Shown here one piece after another: positions 30,697-44,300 of a DNA stretch of 64,000 nt (position 1 is its first letter; every line of letters starts with the position of its first letter). Source of the stretch: Nereocystis luetkeana (lineage: Eukaryota > Sar > Phaeophyceae > Laminariales > Laminariaceae); the NCBI GenBank assembly GCA_031213475.1, contig JARUPZ010000036.1, positions 1,674,001 to 1,738,000 of the forward strand, given 5' to 3'. Both the position numbers and the translations under genes were made by a program. The notes under the pieces are model-generated. The model was not told where the DNA came from. It saw only the letters and a list, made by a program, of their open reading frames with translations, and made no database searches.

Positions 30697-33600
30697 GTGA
30701 GTGTACCGTGCGGCGCGTTGCGGCTGTTTGAGCTCTGCAAACGTACCAGCATGACCGCATGGCACAAGACACAAGAACACAGCACTTTATTTATATACGA
30801 ATGATAACCCTGTACCGGTATCTGGTATCGTATACCAGGTACCAGGTACCAGGTACCAGGTAAGCAACACACCAGTACCTGTACAGCAGGCCTCCGCGAG
30901 GGCCAACCTCATCGAGAGGCAGACCCAGCACCAACACCAATACTCTCGCTACTCGCGATACGAGAGGCTGCCTTGGATTTACGACCGCACCGCTTACCAG
31001 CAAGAGTGCAGGTTCTTTCAGCAGGTATCCCCCTGTCCGGAAGCGAAGCCGTTGTAAAGTAAGTTTTGTTGGGTTTATCCCATAGCAGCGGGCATGCATG
31101 CCCAATGAGGTGGTGCGGCAGAGTGCGGCCAGCGTCTTGACTACTACTGTAGATTGTCGGGCTGGACATATACCCACCCACATGCTCAGGATCGTGAACA
31201 CGATACGCATCCCAGGCGACACATGACTGTTGTGGATACATGGAGGACGCTTTTTTTCTTGTTGCTGCAGCGAGCACAGCAGCAGGCACAAAACTACCAC
31301 CAGGACCCACTCCATCAGTTCAACCATATGTCGCCATGCCGTCTCGAATGCATCACGCGCATACACCAGCAGGCGCACTAACGCTACCAGCACCCCAAGT
31401 CGCCCGGGTGGACTATAAGTACGAGTGCTGGCTGTGGGACTATACAGGTTGTGTCATATGAGTACAGCAACACGGCTGCTTTCCTGCCACTCTCTGCCCC
31501 TGTCTCGGTCTCTGTCTCTCTCTTCCTGCAACGCGCAGTAGAAGCGCAAAAAAACCGGCAATAAAACGCGTGAAGCTCGCACTTGCTACTGCCGCCGTTC
31601 GCTACAGTCGCGTCCTCGCCTCTAGAGTATGATCGAGCAGCACGAGGTTCGCCCTGTCGTCTGTGATCTGCGTCCGCCATCTGTCATCTTGCGCGTGGTG
31701 ACGGGATAGCTGCTGCCGCTTTCCCTCCACCGTGCCTCTAGTCTGCTGTGGTATGCACGCTGACAGTCGGGAGCTCTTTTGTGTCAATCTGCCCCACCCA
31801 TGTGCGAGAATTATCTACGGAAAAACAAAAACAAAAAAAGCAAGAAAACGCCTGAAATCGAGACCCTCCCTCATCGCCGCTGCTTGCAGGTAGACCGCGT
31901 GCAGAAATTTCTAAGAAATTGGGCGAAACGACGGGTCAAGGTCGACGACCCCGCTTGGCAAAACGGCGTTCGGGTGGGGGGGGCGAAGTACGGCGTCCCC
32001 CGAACAAGCATGCCTGTTTCCGACGCGACAAGCAATCTCGGCGTGACGCTGAGCTTCGACGGCAGCCCCACGGATCTGATAAACCTTGAGGTTTTGCACT
32101 TGAGGTGGGTTACGACAAGTGGAGAAGGGAAGAGGGGGTGAGGGGAGGAAAAAATCGGGGGGGGGGGGGGGGGGTAATCGATAAAATGCATGGCCGTGGC
32201 GGTATAACCATGGACCCTCGCATCCCTACAATTCCGGAACGGAGCATGTCGGGTGTTCACCGGCCAGGCAGACATTGCTTGCACCGAGCGAGGAGCGCCG
32301 TAAGGTGTCCGGCGAGCCTCATGAAGGGTGAGCTGCACCCTACTCAGAACCGCTTTTGAGGCGGACTTACTTATGGATGACAGCTTCAATGGGTTATTTT
32401 ATTTCCCGGCGTGGCCACATCCAGAGACAGCAATGGGGGTACTATGTAACTGCCTCTTGGGTGCCTTACCATAAATACTACGTGATGCGATCGTTCCCCT
32501 TGTGCGGAGTAAAGCTTCTCCGCCCCGCACAACTGATTTAAGTCGACCACCAGCTGTGACCGACCGCCAAAAAAAAGAAAAACTGTTACCTGGTTGGCTA
32601 GCTCGGGTATACAGCGAGCAACATGTTTCACAGTGTCGTTGCCAACCGACGCCAACCCAACCTATATACAATATATAGGGAGGGGGTGGGGGGGCGTACT
32701 CAGTTGTTGCTTGCCTTAGTCATTTGACGATTGACCGCATCCCTTTCGAGACGGGAGTTTGACCACGAAACATATTAGAGGGGGGGGCGGGGGGGGGTGG
32801 ACTCATTCTCATCCATGGCCGTAGTCGTATGACCATAGACCCTCGCATTCCTGCAATACCGGGACGGAGCACGCTGGCTTTTCACCGACCAGGCAGACAT
32901 TGCTTGCTTGCACGAAGCGCGAAGCGAAACGTGAGTTGTTCGGCGAGTCGCAGCAAGGGGGGTCTGCATACTTACAAGAGCGCTTGCGGGGCGGTCTTTC
33001 TTGCGTATGGATGGCGGCGGCGAAAGGGGGGAGCGAGTGTCGTTTCTCCGTAGGTACCGTGGTCGGTACTTAGAGGGGTCGTAAACAGTTCTACGAGGCG
33101 GAAGGAGTACCGCCTGAGTTTGCGATCAGGTCATACAGCAATGGGCTTCGATCGGCCCAGTCCGTTGCAAGCCCACTCGGTATCCCCCCATCCTCTCTCA
33201 CATGCTTCCTTCCTTCCTTCGTGTGTATAATATAGCCCTTTCGCCTCCTCTCGACGCGTGGCATCTGTCCCACCGCGCCGTGATTTTCGTGCGTGTCGCC
33301 CACCCGCTCTTCGTCCCTCCCCCCCGCCGCCCCTCGGCCTCGCGCCTTTTCGCCGCTGCCGCGCGCTACCCAAAGGGGGGGGGGGAGCTGCGTGATGGTG
33401 ACTCGCGGCGTGGACGGATTGGCGAAGCTCGGGGGTATGGGGCCGCAGATCGCCTCCCTGATACGGCACTCGGAGGATGAGATTAAGGTCGGACGACAAT
33501 GCTGATTAAATATATCCTACTACTGCAGGAGACCGCGATTTGACTGCCTTGACTGCCTGCCTTGACTGACCGTCCCTGATACTAAAATCAGTATAGTAAG

Positions 33601-35333
33601 GCCTAAAAGAGCCCTTGACGTGCCTGAGAAGACCGGTCTCCAGTCTCCCATCATGGCATATTTTGGCTGATTTATGTGTGTGGAGGCTTTCTGGCAGGAC
33701 AGGTGGCAGCGGGGCCTGTCTCGTGATCTCCGACCCGTAGGGTGTTGGTGGTGTTGGTGGTACAGGTGGCGGTGACAATCTTGATAGTATTTGTGGTGGT
33801 GTTGGTGTTGGTATCGGTGGTGCTGTTAGTTGTAGTATAGGTTGTGTTCGTGTTGATGATAGCGTTGTTGTCGGTGGTGTTGATGGTGTTGGTGTCGGTG
33901 GTGTTGTTGGTGTTGGTACTAGTGTTGGTGTCGGTCTTGGTGGTGTTACACCATTGCGTGTCTATGCGGTCTGTTGTAGCGTTTGTGTTCTTCTGACCGA
34001 GAGCCGCCGTGAATCTTCCTTCTTGGGAGCTTTGTCGTTGATGTAGTGGATGCTGTTGCTGTTGCTGGAGTTTTTTCCTGCCGTGGTTGCTGTTGTTCTG
34101 GTGCTGTTCTGGTGCTGTCGGTGCTGTTGTTTTGGGGAGATGAGGCGGGGCTGTTTCGGCGTAGCACGACTGCCTGCCAATGCACCAGGCGTGCGCTCTC
34201 GCGAAACGGTATCGTATCGATATCGCCATACGATATCGGTACCTCAGGCGTATACCGTCGCGAAGCGATAGCGATTGGGGGCCACGAAACGCTTCTTCTC
34301 TTCTATCTGCTCCTCCTCCTCCTCCTCCTCCTCCGCTGATTTACCGATAGCCCACAGCCAACAGATGATGGCCAACACCCGAATTCCGATAAACGAAAAC
34401 GATATCCGATATAGCTGATAGCCAATGGCCGATACTCGGTAGCGAATTACCGATACCCAATTGCGCATGTCTGTCAGCCGATAGCCAATAAAGAGTGGAC
34501 GGAAATGTAAGGACCATCGATGTATAACTATGAATACGAAACGTCCCTTCAAATTCAGTCCAAGGGTGGTGACTGATAGCCGATAACCTACGATCGATGG
34601 CCGACAGGTGTAACTCAACAGCTGATTGCCCGATGCCCGTTCGCCGATAATCATCAACCCATGGTGAACCGATAGCCGATACAATCTAAGACATCTGATG
34701 CGTCCGTCGATGAAGGACCCGCGCCCCGCGTGCTTTACCTTTGCATCCCGTGAGTAGGACTCATGTATACCCGGGCGCGATACTCGGAACGCCTCCATAT
34801 CTCGTGTGTCTATCAACGCCCATACATTGAGACATCCATGCCTACTAATGCTCACACACCAGCCGGCCCCAGAGATGAACTAGCGATCCGTGGTGGCATT
34901 ATCCCCTCGCATCAACGTAGGACGGCGTATATACAACCGAGGGCCGACAGGTAAAACTCAACAGCGGTTTTCCCCCCGTGCCCGCTAACGGATAACCAGT
35001 AACCGATAACCGGTACCCGATATCCTACAACCGATGGCCGACGGGTGATACTCAATAATGGCCGAGCGCTAGGGCTGTTTGTTCGTCCGACCATAAAGCG
35101 CCGACCAATATTTATAGTTACCAGGTACTATTTACGGGTAACCCGCCATATATACTCTACGTATTCCAGTATTTTTCCCAAGCATATTTTGTCGTGATTA
35201 CTATGTCCCCCCGTGATAGTTGACTACTATCAGGTATCAGATACCACAGTTTTTTGCGTACAGTAATTTTGGGGAGTTTTTCTGCGTTTTTGTTATCTTG
35301 CTTGCCGAGTTCTATGGTTCGGATGGTGTGTTT

Positions 35334-35382
<49 letters not shown>

Positions 35383-38300
35383 CAGGAAAATACAAATAAA
35401 AAAGCCAGTCAGTTGGTTCGCTTCGCCACACCCCAGCCGTGTAGCGTTGCCACTGTATCTCAAAGGCCCTACCGATCACCTTTTGTCCACCCTTTTTACC
35501 TCTCAGAGCAAGCTGGAGGGCGACCTGACGGAGTTTGCCGGTGAGTATCACCAGAGGGTGCTGAAGGGACTAGCTCCCGCGGCGGAGGTGTACCTCGACG
35601 GGGAGGGGGAGGGGGAGGAGGAGGAAGAGGAGAGCCAGGCGACGATTCTGCCGGATGGGACGATCGACGTGACCCCTGTTTACAGGAAGAAGGTGAAGAT
35701 GAGAGCGAAGGAAGTTGTTCGGCCGTTCTTGGCATTGTGCGGGTTTTGTTTTCGTGTCTCTCTTTGGTTGTCATCCTTTGGCGGTTTTGTGCCACTGCTG
35801 TGTACAGTTTCAGTCCTGCTCAGGTTCAGTCTGATGAGCTGCTGCTGGAGTCGAACGTGTTGGCTGTGCTTACCGTGCAGTCACGACAATTAAACCTGGT
35901 ATTACCGTGGCTGGGATACTTCTCTGTACTATTCTTGCCAGCGATTGAGTGCTTTCGTGTGTGACAGGGGTTGGGATTGCTGTTTCTTGAGTATTTACGT
36001 TTCTGGTGGGATGACACAGCAGTAGGCAGTACACAGCAGTAGGCAGTTGCACGCAGCAACAGGGTGCCCATGCTGCACTCGGTGACGACTCCCGGGCAAG
36101 CATTGTTGTCTTGTTTTTGCACGCGGGGAGAGCACCCCCGTGAGTTTCTGACTGCTGACTGCTAGCGCTCTGGCTGTTTTTTTTGTCTTCTTTAGCCTCT
36201 ACTGTTGCGGTATTCAAATGGTTGGTTTCCGTACAGCGTATGGCAAAAAAATCGACGTTGATTGTATTGCTGTTGAAGGAAACTCGCAGCGTTAACGCAA
36301 ATTATCCGCAACCTGCACCCTCAACATTTACCGCACATTTTTTTTTTTTTTTCCGTGTCAACTAAAATTTGTGTGTCCCCTCAAAACTAGGTGCAGCCTA
36401 ATCGGGTGGGAAGTTAACCTGGACCTTTGACCTAGTCCTTAGCCTGGACTTTGACCTTGACCTTGGCCGTGGCTTTAACATTTACCGTACCTTCATTTAC
36501 CTACTTCGACCTTGACTTTGACCTAGTCCTTGACCTCGACTTTGACTTTGACCTTGACCTTAGACTTGACATTTTTACCTCGAGTGTATATCCACAACCC
36601 TGGCCATAGCATCGACCTTGGCCTTAGACGTAGACCTTAGCCCAACCCTTGCTTTCTTGATCTGACCGCACCACCCTTTTTGAGACTTGAAAGGAAGAAA
36701 ATCAAATACGGAAATAAGTGATCATTACGCATCGGCGATACGGAGCAAGGCGGACTGCTTGTAGAGGGCAGGACAATTTTATCCTGTGCTGTAACGAAAA
36801 ATGGAGTAGGGCGGGCCGAGAGAGTATCGGAAAATGCAACACAAGCGTAAAAAACGCGGGGTAGCTTCTGCTGCTGCTGCTGTTTCGCCCTCACACGGGC
36901 CTGTATCCCTTCATACCTCGGTCGCCATGTCCGGGCCCCTCTGTATGTCCAAGGCTTGTATCCATTGTGCTCGCAATTCTCTCGGCAAAAAAGTGGGCAA
37001 AATTGGTCGTTTTGGGGTGATTGCTCGGGCGTAGGCGGCATACTTGGAGGGGGGGGCATGGCACCAAGCACGCTTGTTTTATCGCTCCTTTTTCGTCAAG
37101 AAGCATCACAAGCAAAAAAAAAAAGAAAATGATTTAAACCTCGTCTATATATATATCCTCGTATGCCTCATCCTTGCGTTCAAGTCCACGTTATCTTCAA
37201 CCTTACCTACAACATAATCATGAAGGTGTAAATTCAATCACCCTTGGTGCCTTGTCGTGACGCAACAGAAGGCTGGCGAGGCGGTTGCACCACCGTGGAA
37301 AGATGGATCGGCTCCTCCCCCGGTGGCCCGGATGGGAGACGCCGTCAGAGAAGCGGAAATCCCTCTTCGGTGAGAAAACCCTACGGAGGCATTCACAATT
37401 TTGTTTTTTTTCAACGAGGCATAACGTAGGATAATTGGTGTTTTTTATGGAGCATGACGGGCCTACCCTGGACGAAATTAAAGAAAGCATAAAGCAAAAT
37501 AGGGAAGAAACGTAAACGTACTGATTCGACAAAAAAAAGCGTAGTGGATACGTAAGCCTAGAAAATCCAAAGTGTTCTTTTTTTCGTTTCATCGATGGGG
37601 ATGGATGGGGTTATCTATTTCTGTGCGCATGGCAAAACCCCTCCCCCTCCCCCCTTACCCAGGCCCCCAAACCCCCTCCGATGGTTGGTAGCCGTGATGG
37701 GCGCCACGACAGGAGTAGCAAGTTCGCGAGTCGGGTCAAGAATTTTTCGAAATCTCGCGGGTTGAGCTGGGTCGGGTGGGGTCGGGTCGGGTCGGGTCGG
37801 GTCGGGTCAGGAGGCTTCGGATTCTCCTGGATTGTGTCCGGTCACCGTTGCACGACCCGACCCGACCTGACCCGCGAGGTCTGAACCGACCTGTGAACAG
37901 CCCTGAGAATACAGAGGGCCAGGACGTTTGATGAACGGGCTCCTCAATTCTTGGGGTCCACCTGGTACTCAACATCGTTGGAATACCATCATTTTGTAGT
38001 GTTTTTTGTGTCGCTACTATTCGTCAGCTACCCGACCCAAGACGACCGATTGCTCTGCTCCTCGGGCTGCGCTTTCATTTTGTTTTCGGCCAAAGGCCAG
38101 GTTTTTGAGCTATGGATTGTATAGATCCTCAAGCAACTGCTGTACGTGGAAGCCTCAGAAAGTATGCAGTAGCAGCATGCATCCAGCACCAGGTTCCCTG
38201 GCAAAGTGTTGTTTTTTCATATTTTACCTTGTACAACAAACAGTACCAGGTGTACCTTAGTCTTTTTGAGAAAGGGGAGATGTGAAAACGTTGATGCATC

Positions 38301-41300
38301 GGAGGGGAGAGGGCGATCTATCCGGAGATTGAACAGAAAATAGATCGAGACGAAGCGAGGGAGAGGGGAGGTGGCGGCCTGGGCAGGTGTGAGCGTGGGG
38401 GTGCACTCACGGAATTGTTGTATGACCGTAGACCTTCGCATCCCTACGATGCCGGCACGGAGCACGTCGAGTCTTCACCGACCAGGCAGACACTGGGGGC
38501 TGGTAGGAGGCTAGCACCCCTTCGATGTGTTCACAGGAACTATGGGGATGTGGCTTGGTTTCGCTCGTTTGTTTTCTGCCATCGAAAGTGAAAGTTTGGT
38601 TTCGGATTTGCGGTCAAAATTGTTCTGTTTTTTTTTTCCGGGTGGGACTCGAACAACGGCACGCTCTCCGACCCCTCTCCTTGCGACTAGCTGCGACGGC
38701 GTTGTCGGCTTCCAGGTTGGCGTTATTTTCTGGGGATATAGGTTCATCTCTGCGACACTGTGGCGTTATTTTCAAGGGACAGGATGTTAAGTCCTTCCCT
38801 GGTACCACCTCTTTAGCCTCTATTAATAACGCCTCTTTAACCTCTATTAATAACGCGTCCAACGCTCGCGACTTCGTCGGCGGTCGAAGCTTCCGACGGC
38901 GTACTAATGTTACTATCAATACCACTCCGTGTCTGCGAGATATAAGGACGTTTTCTATCTTAACGTCCGAGAAAAAGTATCCTTACATCGAGGGGCAAAG
39001 TGGCGTAGCACGCTCTGATATTATTTTTTGTAGTATTGGACATGGCATAGGTATCACACCAAGCTTGCGAGGGTTACTTTTTGAGAGAAGTTTCGATCCC
39101 ACAGCTTACTTTTTTCCATGCCTGTTGCAAAACATTGGCACAAGGTGTGACACCTGGTACAAACTGCTGGAAACCGAAAACGACCGCCGCGCATATATTG
39201 CGGTTTGGGTCGTTTTTTTTTTTTTTTTTTTTTTTGCCTTCTGACTCCCTTCTCGCCTCCTTCCTGGCTTCCGCTTTTCCCTCTTTCGGCGATGTTCTCA
39301 CTCCTTGGAACGTTCGTAAGTGGCGGCTATTCCCGTCTCCTGGGGCCTCCCTCCCTACCCACCGCACGCACCCCCACGCACTCTATCTACCCACCCCGAT
39401 TCCCCCCCTCCCCCCTCCCTTTCTTGGCTTCGGGAGTAGGGCTCCGGCGGGTGGGCAGGAGCAGGGACAGGAGCAAGAGGTTCCCGAGATTGGTGCTTTG
39501 TTCGACGATGTTGACCCTACCAACTTTGAGAAGGAGGCGTTCGACCTGTTCAAGATCATGGAGGTTAGTATCACGGGTGCGTTGGTGAGTTGACCACTGC
39601 ACGCCTCTCGGACAGATGATCGACTCGCACATCATGGGCTACCGTAACTTTTTTCTTCAAGGCAGATAGATCTGTTCCCGATCGTGTATGATCTGTATGA
39701 TCTAGCTCGTGTTCCCGGGTTGGACCCGTAATAGTCCGCTTGATCTGTAGCGCATGTTTGCTGGGTTGGACCCGTAATAGTCCGCTTGATCTGTAGCGCA
39801 TGTTTGCTGGGTTGGACCCGTAATAGTCCGCTTGATCTGTAGCGCATGTTTGCTGGGTTGGACCCGTAATAGTCCGCTTGATCTGTAGCGCAAGTTTGCT
39901 GGGTTGGACCCGTAATAGTCCGCTTGATCTGTAGCGCATGTTTGCTGGGTTGGACCCGTAATAGTCCGCCTGATCTGTAGCGCAGGTTTGCAGGGTTGGA
40001 TTTGCCCTTTAGGGCAGATCATGCGCCAACAACCTCTCGCAACGACAGGAGGAAACTGGATGAACTAAATTAATATTCGTCCGAGGTGTGGACTGCTGTA
40101 TTGCGACCCATTTAAATGCGCCACTGTCCGGAAATGTAAGAAACGTTTTGGTGGTCCTATTGTCGCACAGACGGTTCTTATATTTACGGACAGAAGGGTA
40201 CGTTAAATACATGAATACATTTTGCCGATTTTTGTTCACCCCCCCCCCCCCCCCCCCCGCGCGCCTCCAGAGTTAGTAAATAACACGTTTGTATGTAAGT
40301 ACTATACCTGGTTTGACGTATTTCTTCCTTAGAATTCCCGGAATGCCATTTTATAAAATGATGAAATACGTCAGCTGTGAGTTCGACTGATTACATAGTT
40401 GAGCCATTTTGGAAAGCTGATTTTCACACAGTCGAAGCGGCAACAAAATACGGCGCGCGAGGGAGCACAGACCTACTTTTTCGTTGATTGGTTTCGCGCC
40501 TGTCGGGCGGTATTTTTTGTCGATTCTGATGGATATTCTGCGCGCGCCCTACCTCGTCTAGAGGAGAAAATACCCCCGACAAAGTCTAGTCTTGCACATC
40601 GAATCTACTTTTTTAACGCTATGCCGCCCCATTTTTCGATACAAGGGAGGGGGAGGGGCGCCGTCTTCTTCGAGGCCCCGGATCTGAGCTGCTGCGAAAT
40701 AAAGGACGAGGGTTACGTAACGGAGTCAAGGGGTGAACGAAAAGTAGTCCCAACTGCTGTCACTGCTGGTTGGTGCGCTGTTTGTTGTTGTTGTTGTTGT
40801 TGACCAACACAGTGAGAAACACGTGAGTGCATGCCGTCCCACCCGTACTGTTTTAACTCCGCGCCTGCCGTTGTCCCCCCCTGCATGACATGAGAACCCC
40901 CCCCCCCCCCCTCCCCCCCCCCCCCCCCCGCCCCCCCCGGCTCGAAAGGGATGATGCGTGGTCAATGGTCAAATATTACGAAATGAAGCAATAGAAGAGA
41001 ATTAACCCCCCCCCCTACCCCCGCGCACCGTCACCACATTCCCACCCTGATGTTTCAGAAAGGACAGAAAGGCGAGGCGAAGGTGGTGGGCTCGGAGGGC
41101 ACAGAGGGTTTTGACGAGTTTTTGAGTGGAATTCGGGCTGGCAACGGCACGTCGGAGACGGAGCTGCTGTCCCTGTTTGAGGCTGGGAAAGACGCTTCGA
41201 GGAGGGGAGGGACCGACCAGGTGTGATGCAGGCGGCGGTGTTGGTGTATAAATGTTGGCGCAGGGGGCGGGAGTGTTGGGGGTGGTGTTCATGGTGGTGG

Positions 41301-44300
41301 TGGCGGTGTTGGTGTGGGTGGCGGTGTTGTTTTTGTTGATTTTGTTGTTGGTATTGGTGTTGGTCGTGTAGGGTCGTATTACGGGGGGCCATAGGTAACA
41401 GGACCAAATATTGTTAGTAAAAATGGTTAAACATTTAGGTCTTTATGTGTACCATAGGTCCTGTTAACTATGGTCCCCCGTAATAGTTGTTGCTCCTTGC
41501 ACCCAACAGCCGGCCGACACTCCTGTACACCCGCCGCCATCTTCGAGAGGTTTGCATATCCCAGTTGTGTGGGGTTTCCGTGCGTGTGCATGTTGCGTTG
41601 TTTGTAGTGTGTGTACCATGCCCGCGTTCATGGGTGTTTCGTGGTCCGTGTCTATTACCTGGCTCTTGGCAACGTACGCCGTGCGTGTGCTCTGTGCCAT
41701 GGTACAGGATGATATTCCGAGATGGACACGCTTTTTGCCGAACAATGAAAAGGCGATTCCCCGACATTTTCTCACGGCTGCTTGCTTACGTTGCTCGCCG
41801 CTGTCATCCATCCCTGTGCGAGAAAGTTCGCCTTACAAGCGGTTCTTGGTAGGATGCAGCTCACGCTTCGTGCGACTCATCACCTCACGTTTCGCTTCGC
41901 GCTTGGTGCAAGCAAGCAAATGTCTGCCTGTTCGGTGAAAAGACGACGCGTCCCGTCCAGGCATTGTAGGTGGGGATGCGATGAAGGTCTATGGTCATGC
42001 GACTACGTCCATGCACGTCATGAGTACTCCCCCCCCCCCCTCCCCTCGTCGCGAGACACGCTCCCGGTCGATGGCCTACCGGCGGCTGTGATGCTCGAAA
42101 TGTCCCCACCTCCTTCCCGTCCCCCCTTCCTCTCAATCCATCCCCTTCCCCCCCTTCTTCCCCCCCACCCCCTTCCTGCCCCCCCCCCCCCCCCGAACGC
42201 CTTCGCAGTCGGCGATACCGGCGCAAGCCGACCTGGCTCAGCTGGAGGTCATGATCGGCGGAGACACGGGGCTGCGGGGGGGCATCGACATCTTCTCGGG
42301 GCCTCCTCAGCCAATAGGCGGCAGCGTTAACAAGGGAGGGGGAGAGGAGGCGGGCGGCAGGGCGGGGGACGGGGATCAGACGAGGATGCCGGGGGGCTCG
42401 GAGGGGGGGCAGCAATCGGGCACGTACACCATGTACGATGAACATGGAGACCCAGGTAAACCGGGAGTCGGTTTGATTTTGCGTTCTTGTTTGAGGGACA
42501 AGTGCTCCCCCCCCCCCCCCCCCCCCCCCATGGGTCTTGAGGTTCAAGGCAGACACACTTATTTGGCGCGGACTCCTATCTCTTCCCCCCCGCGCCTCCT
42601 AATGAGCGCCCAATTGTTGGAGGTGTCTCTATTAGGAGTAGGAACGGTGCTCCGTCTCGAAAAGGGATGCGTGGCCAATGGTGAAATCACTAAGGCAAGC
42701 AACAAATGGCCGCGCCTCCTCCGCCCCCCCCCCCGCAACTCCGTAATGCACCTTTGCTCTAGCGACAAGGTCAAGGGCGGCCGGTGGCCGCAATATTCCG
42801 ATGTTTTAGATTTTCGCGTACCAGGGAGGTTGTCACTCAGAAGGAAGTGATACGCAGTCTAGTTTCGTCACCAGTCGGCCGCATGGGCGAGATGTAGCGG
42901 TCGAACCTTCAACGACTGCAAGCGCTTGCCTCCGTGCGCCCTTCCAGCTACCCTCGACCGTGTTTTGGGGGGGGGCTGTTCATCCCCCCCCCCTCTTCCT
43001 CGTGCGGCCTTCGAACTACCCTCGATCCTGTTTTTGGCGTCCCCCCCCCCCGCCCCCCCCCCCCCTCTCCCCCCTTCCCCACACCATAAAATATATCTAC
43101 TAATTCGAAGATGTTATCCAGTGCAAGAAAATCCGCCTGACAAGCCGTTCGTTGTATGAATGGGATGCAGGCCACCCAGTATGCGACTTGCCCAACACCT
43201 CACGGCGCTTCGCGCTTGGTGCAAGCAAGCAATGTCTGCCTGGTCGGTGGGACCCCGACGTGCTCCGGCCCGGCATTGCACGGATGAGAGGGTCTATAGT
43301 CATGCGCCTACGGGCCATGCATGACATGAGCATACCCTCACCCATGCGGCCTTCCAACTACCTCCGACCTGTTTTTGACGGCTTTCCTCCCCCCACCCCC
43401 CCCCCCCCCCCCGTGCGCCCTTCCAATCACCCTCGACCCTGTCTGTGGTGTTTTTATCTCTGCTCCCCTTGAATAATAAATAGTCTTGGAGCTGAGTGCA
43501 GATGAGATGGCCTCGCTGGACGAGGAGGAGCTGACGGAATCGATAGTATCGGTGGATGTTCTCATCGGCGAGCTGCTGAAGAGTCCGAAGGACATCTGGA
43601 ACTCGATCACGGCGGAATACTCCGACCTGTACCTCGACCGCTACTACATCCTCGCCATGCGGGCGAGAATCCCGAAGGTATGAGGGGTGGCAGGAGTTTT
43701 TGTTTTTCGGGGCGGGAGGGGGGGGGGGTGTGCTCTGACCCTCTTTTCGGACTTTAGGTATGCATTATATGACATTAATCTGTCTCTTCGACTTTGCACG
43801 CATGCATTTTATCGGATATCTGGCCCTTAGGCCTTAGACCTTTCATGCAGGTTTTGTATTATATGGTGGGGATATTGACATTTCATCCAATCGCGCGGGG
43901 GTTAGCGGCGGCAACTTGCAACAGCCCCCCCCCCCTCCCCCCCCCCCCTCCGCCCTCATATCCCCACCACCCACCCTCCCGCTCCGTCATCATGTTGAGA
44001 TGTCGCCATAGCTAGGGACTGTTCGTGTTTGATCTCCGAACTTTTTCCCGTGTATCCATCCTTGTGTGATCGATGATGGGTGAGACTTATTTGCAGGTAG
44101 ATTGCTGCCACTCGACGTGCTGTCGTCTGGTTTTCTTGACCCTGTAGTTTTTGTTTTCGTGTATAAAACTAAGCAATACGTCAGCTGTGAGTTCTCCTGG
44201 TCGGGCGCTTGTATCCTTTTGACGTTCTGTGTACTGTGTCTGTGTTCAATGCACGACACACAGGTCAGCTGCTGTGAGTTCTCGGCCAACCCAATTGCTG

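Noticed and set aside
35113-35222. Possible sixth MITE
   Set aside because: The right end resembles the terminal repeat (CTATGTCCCCCCGTGA), but the left end (TTTACGGGTAACC) is too diverged to call.
39571-40022. Minus-strand open frame with repeated RYRSSGLLRVQPS units
   Set aside because: Created by the 46-bp tandem repeat; the element lies in an intron of the plus-strand gene and has no splice or start context.
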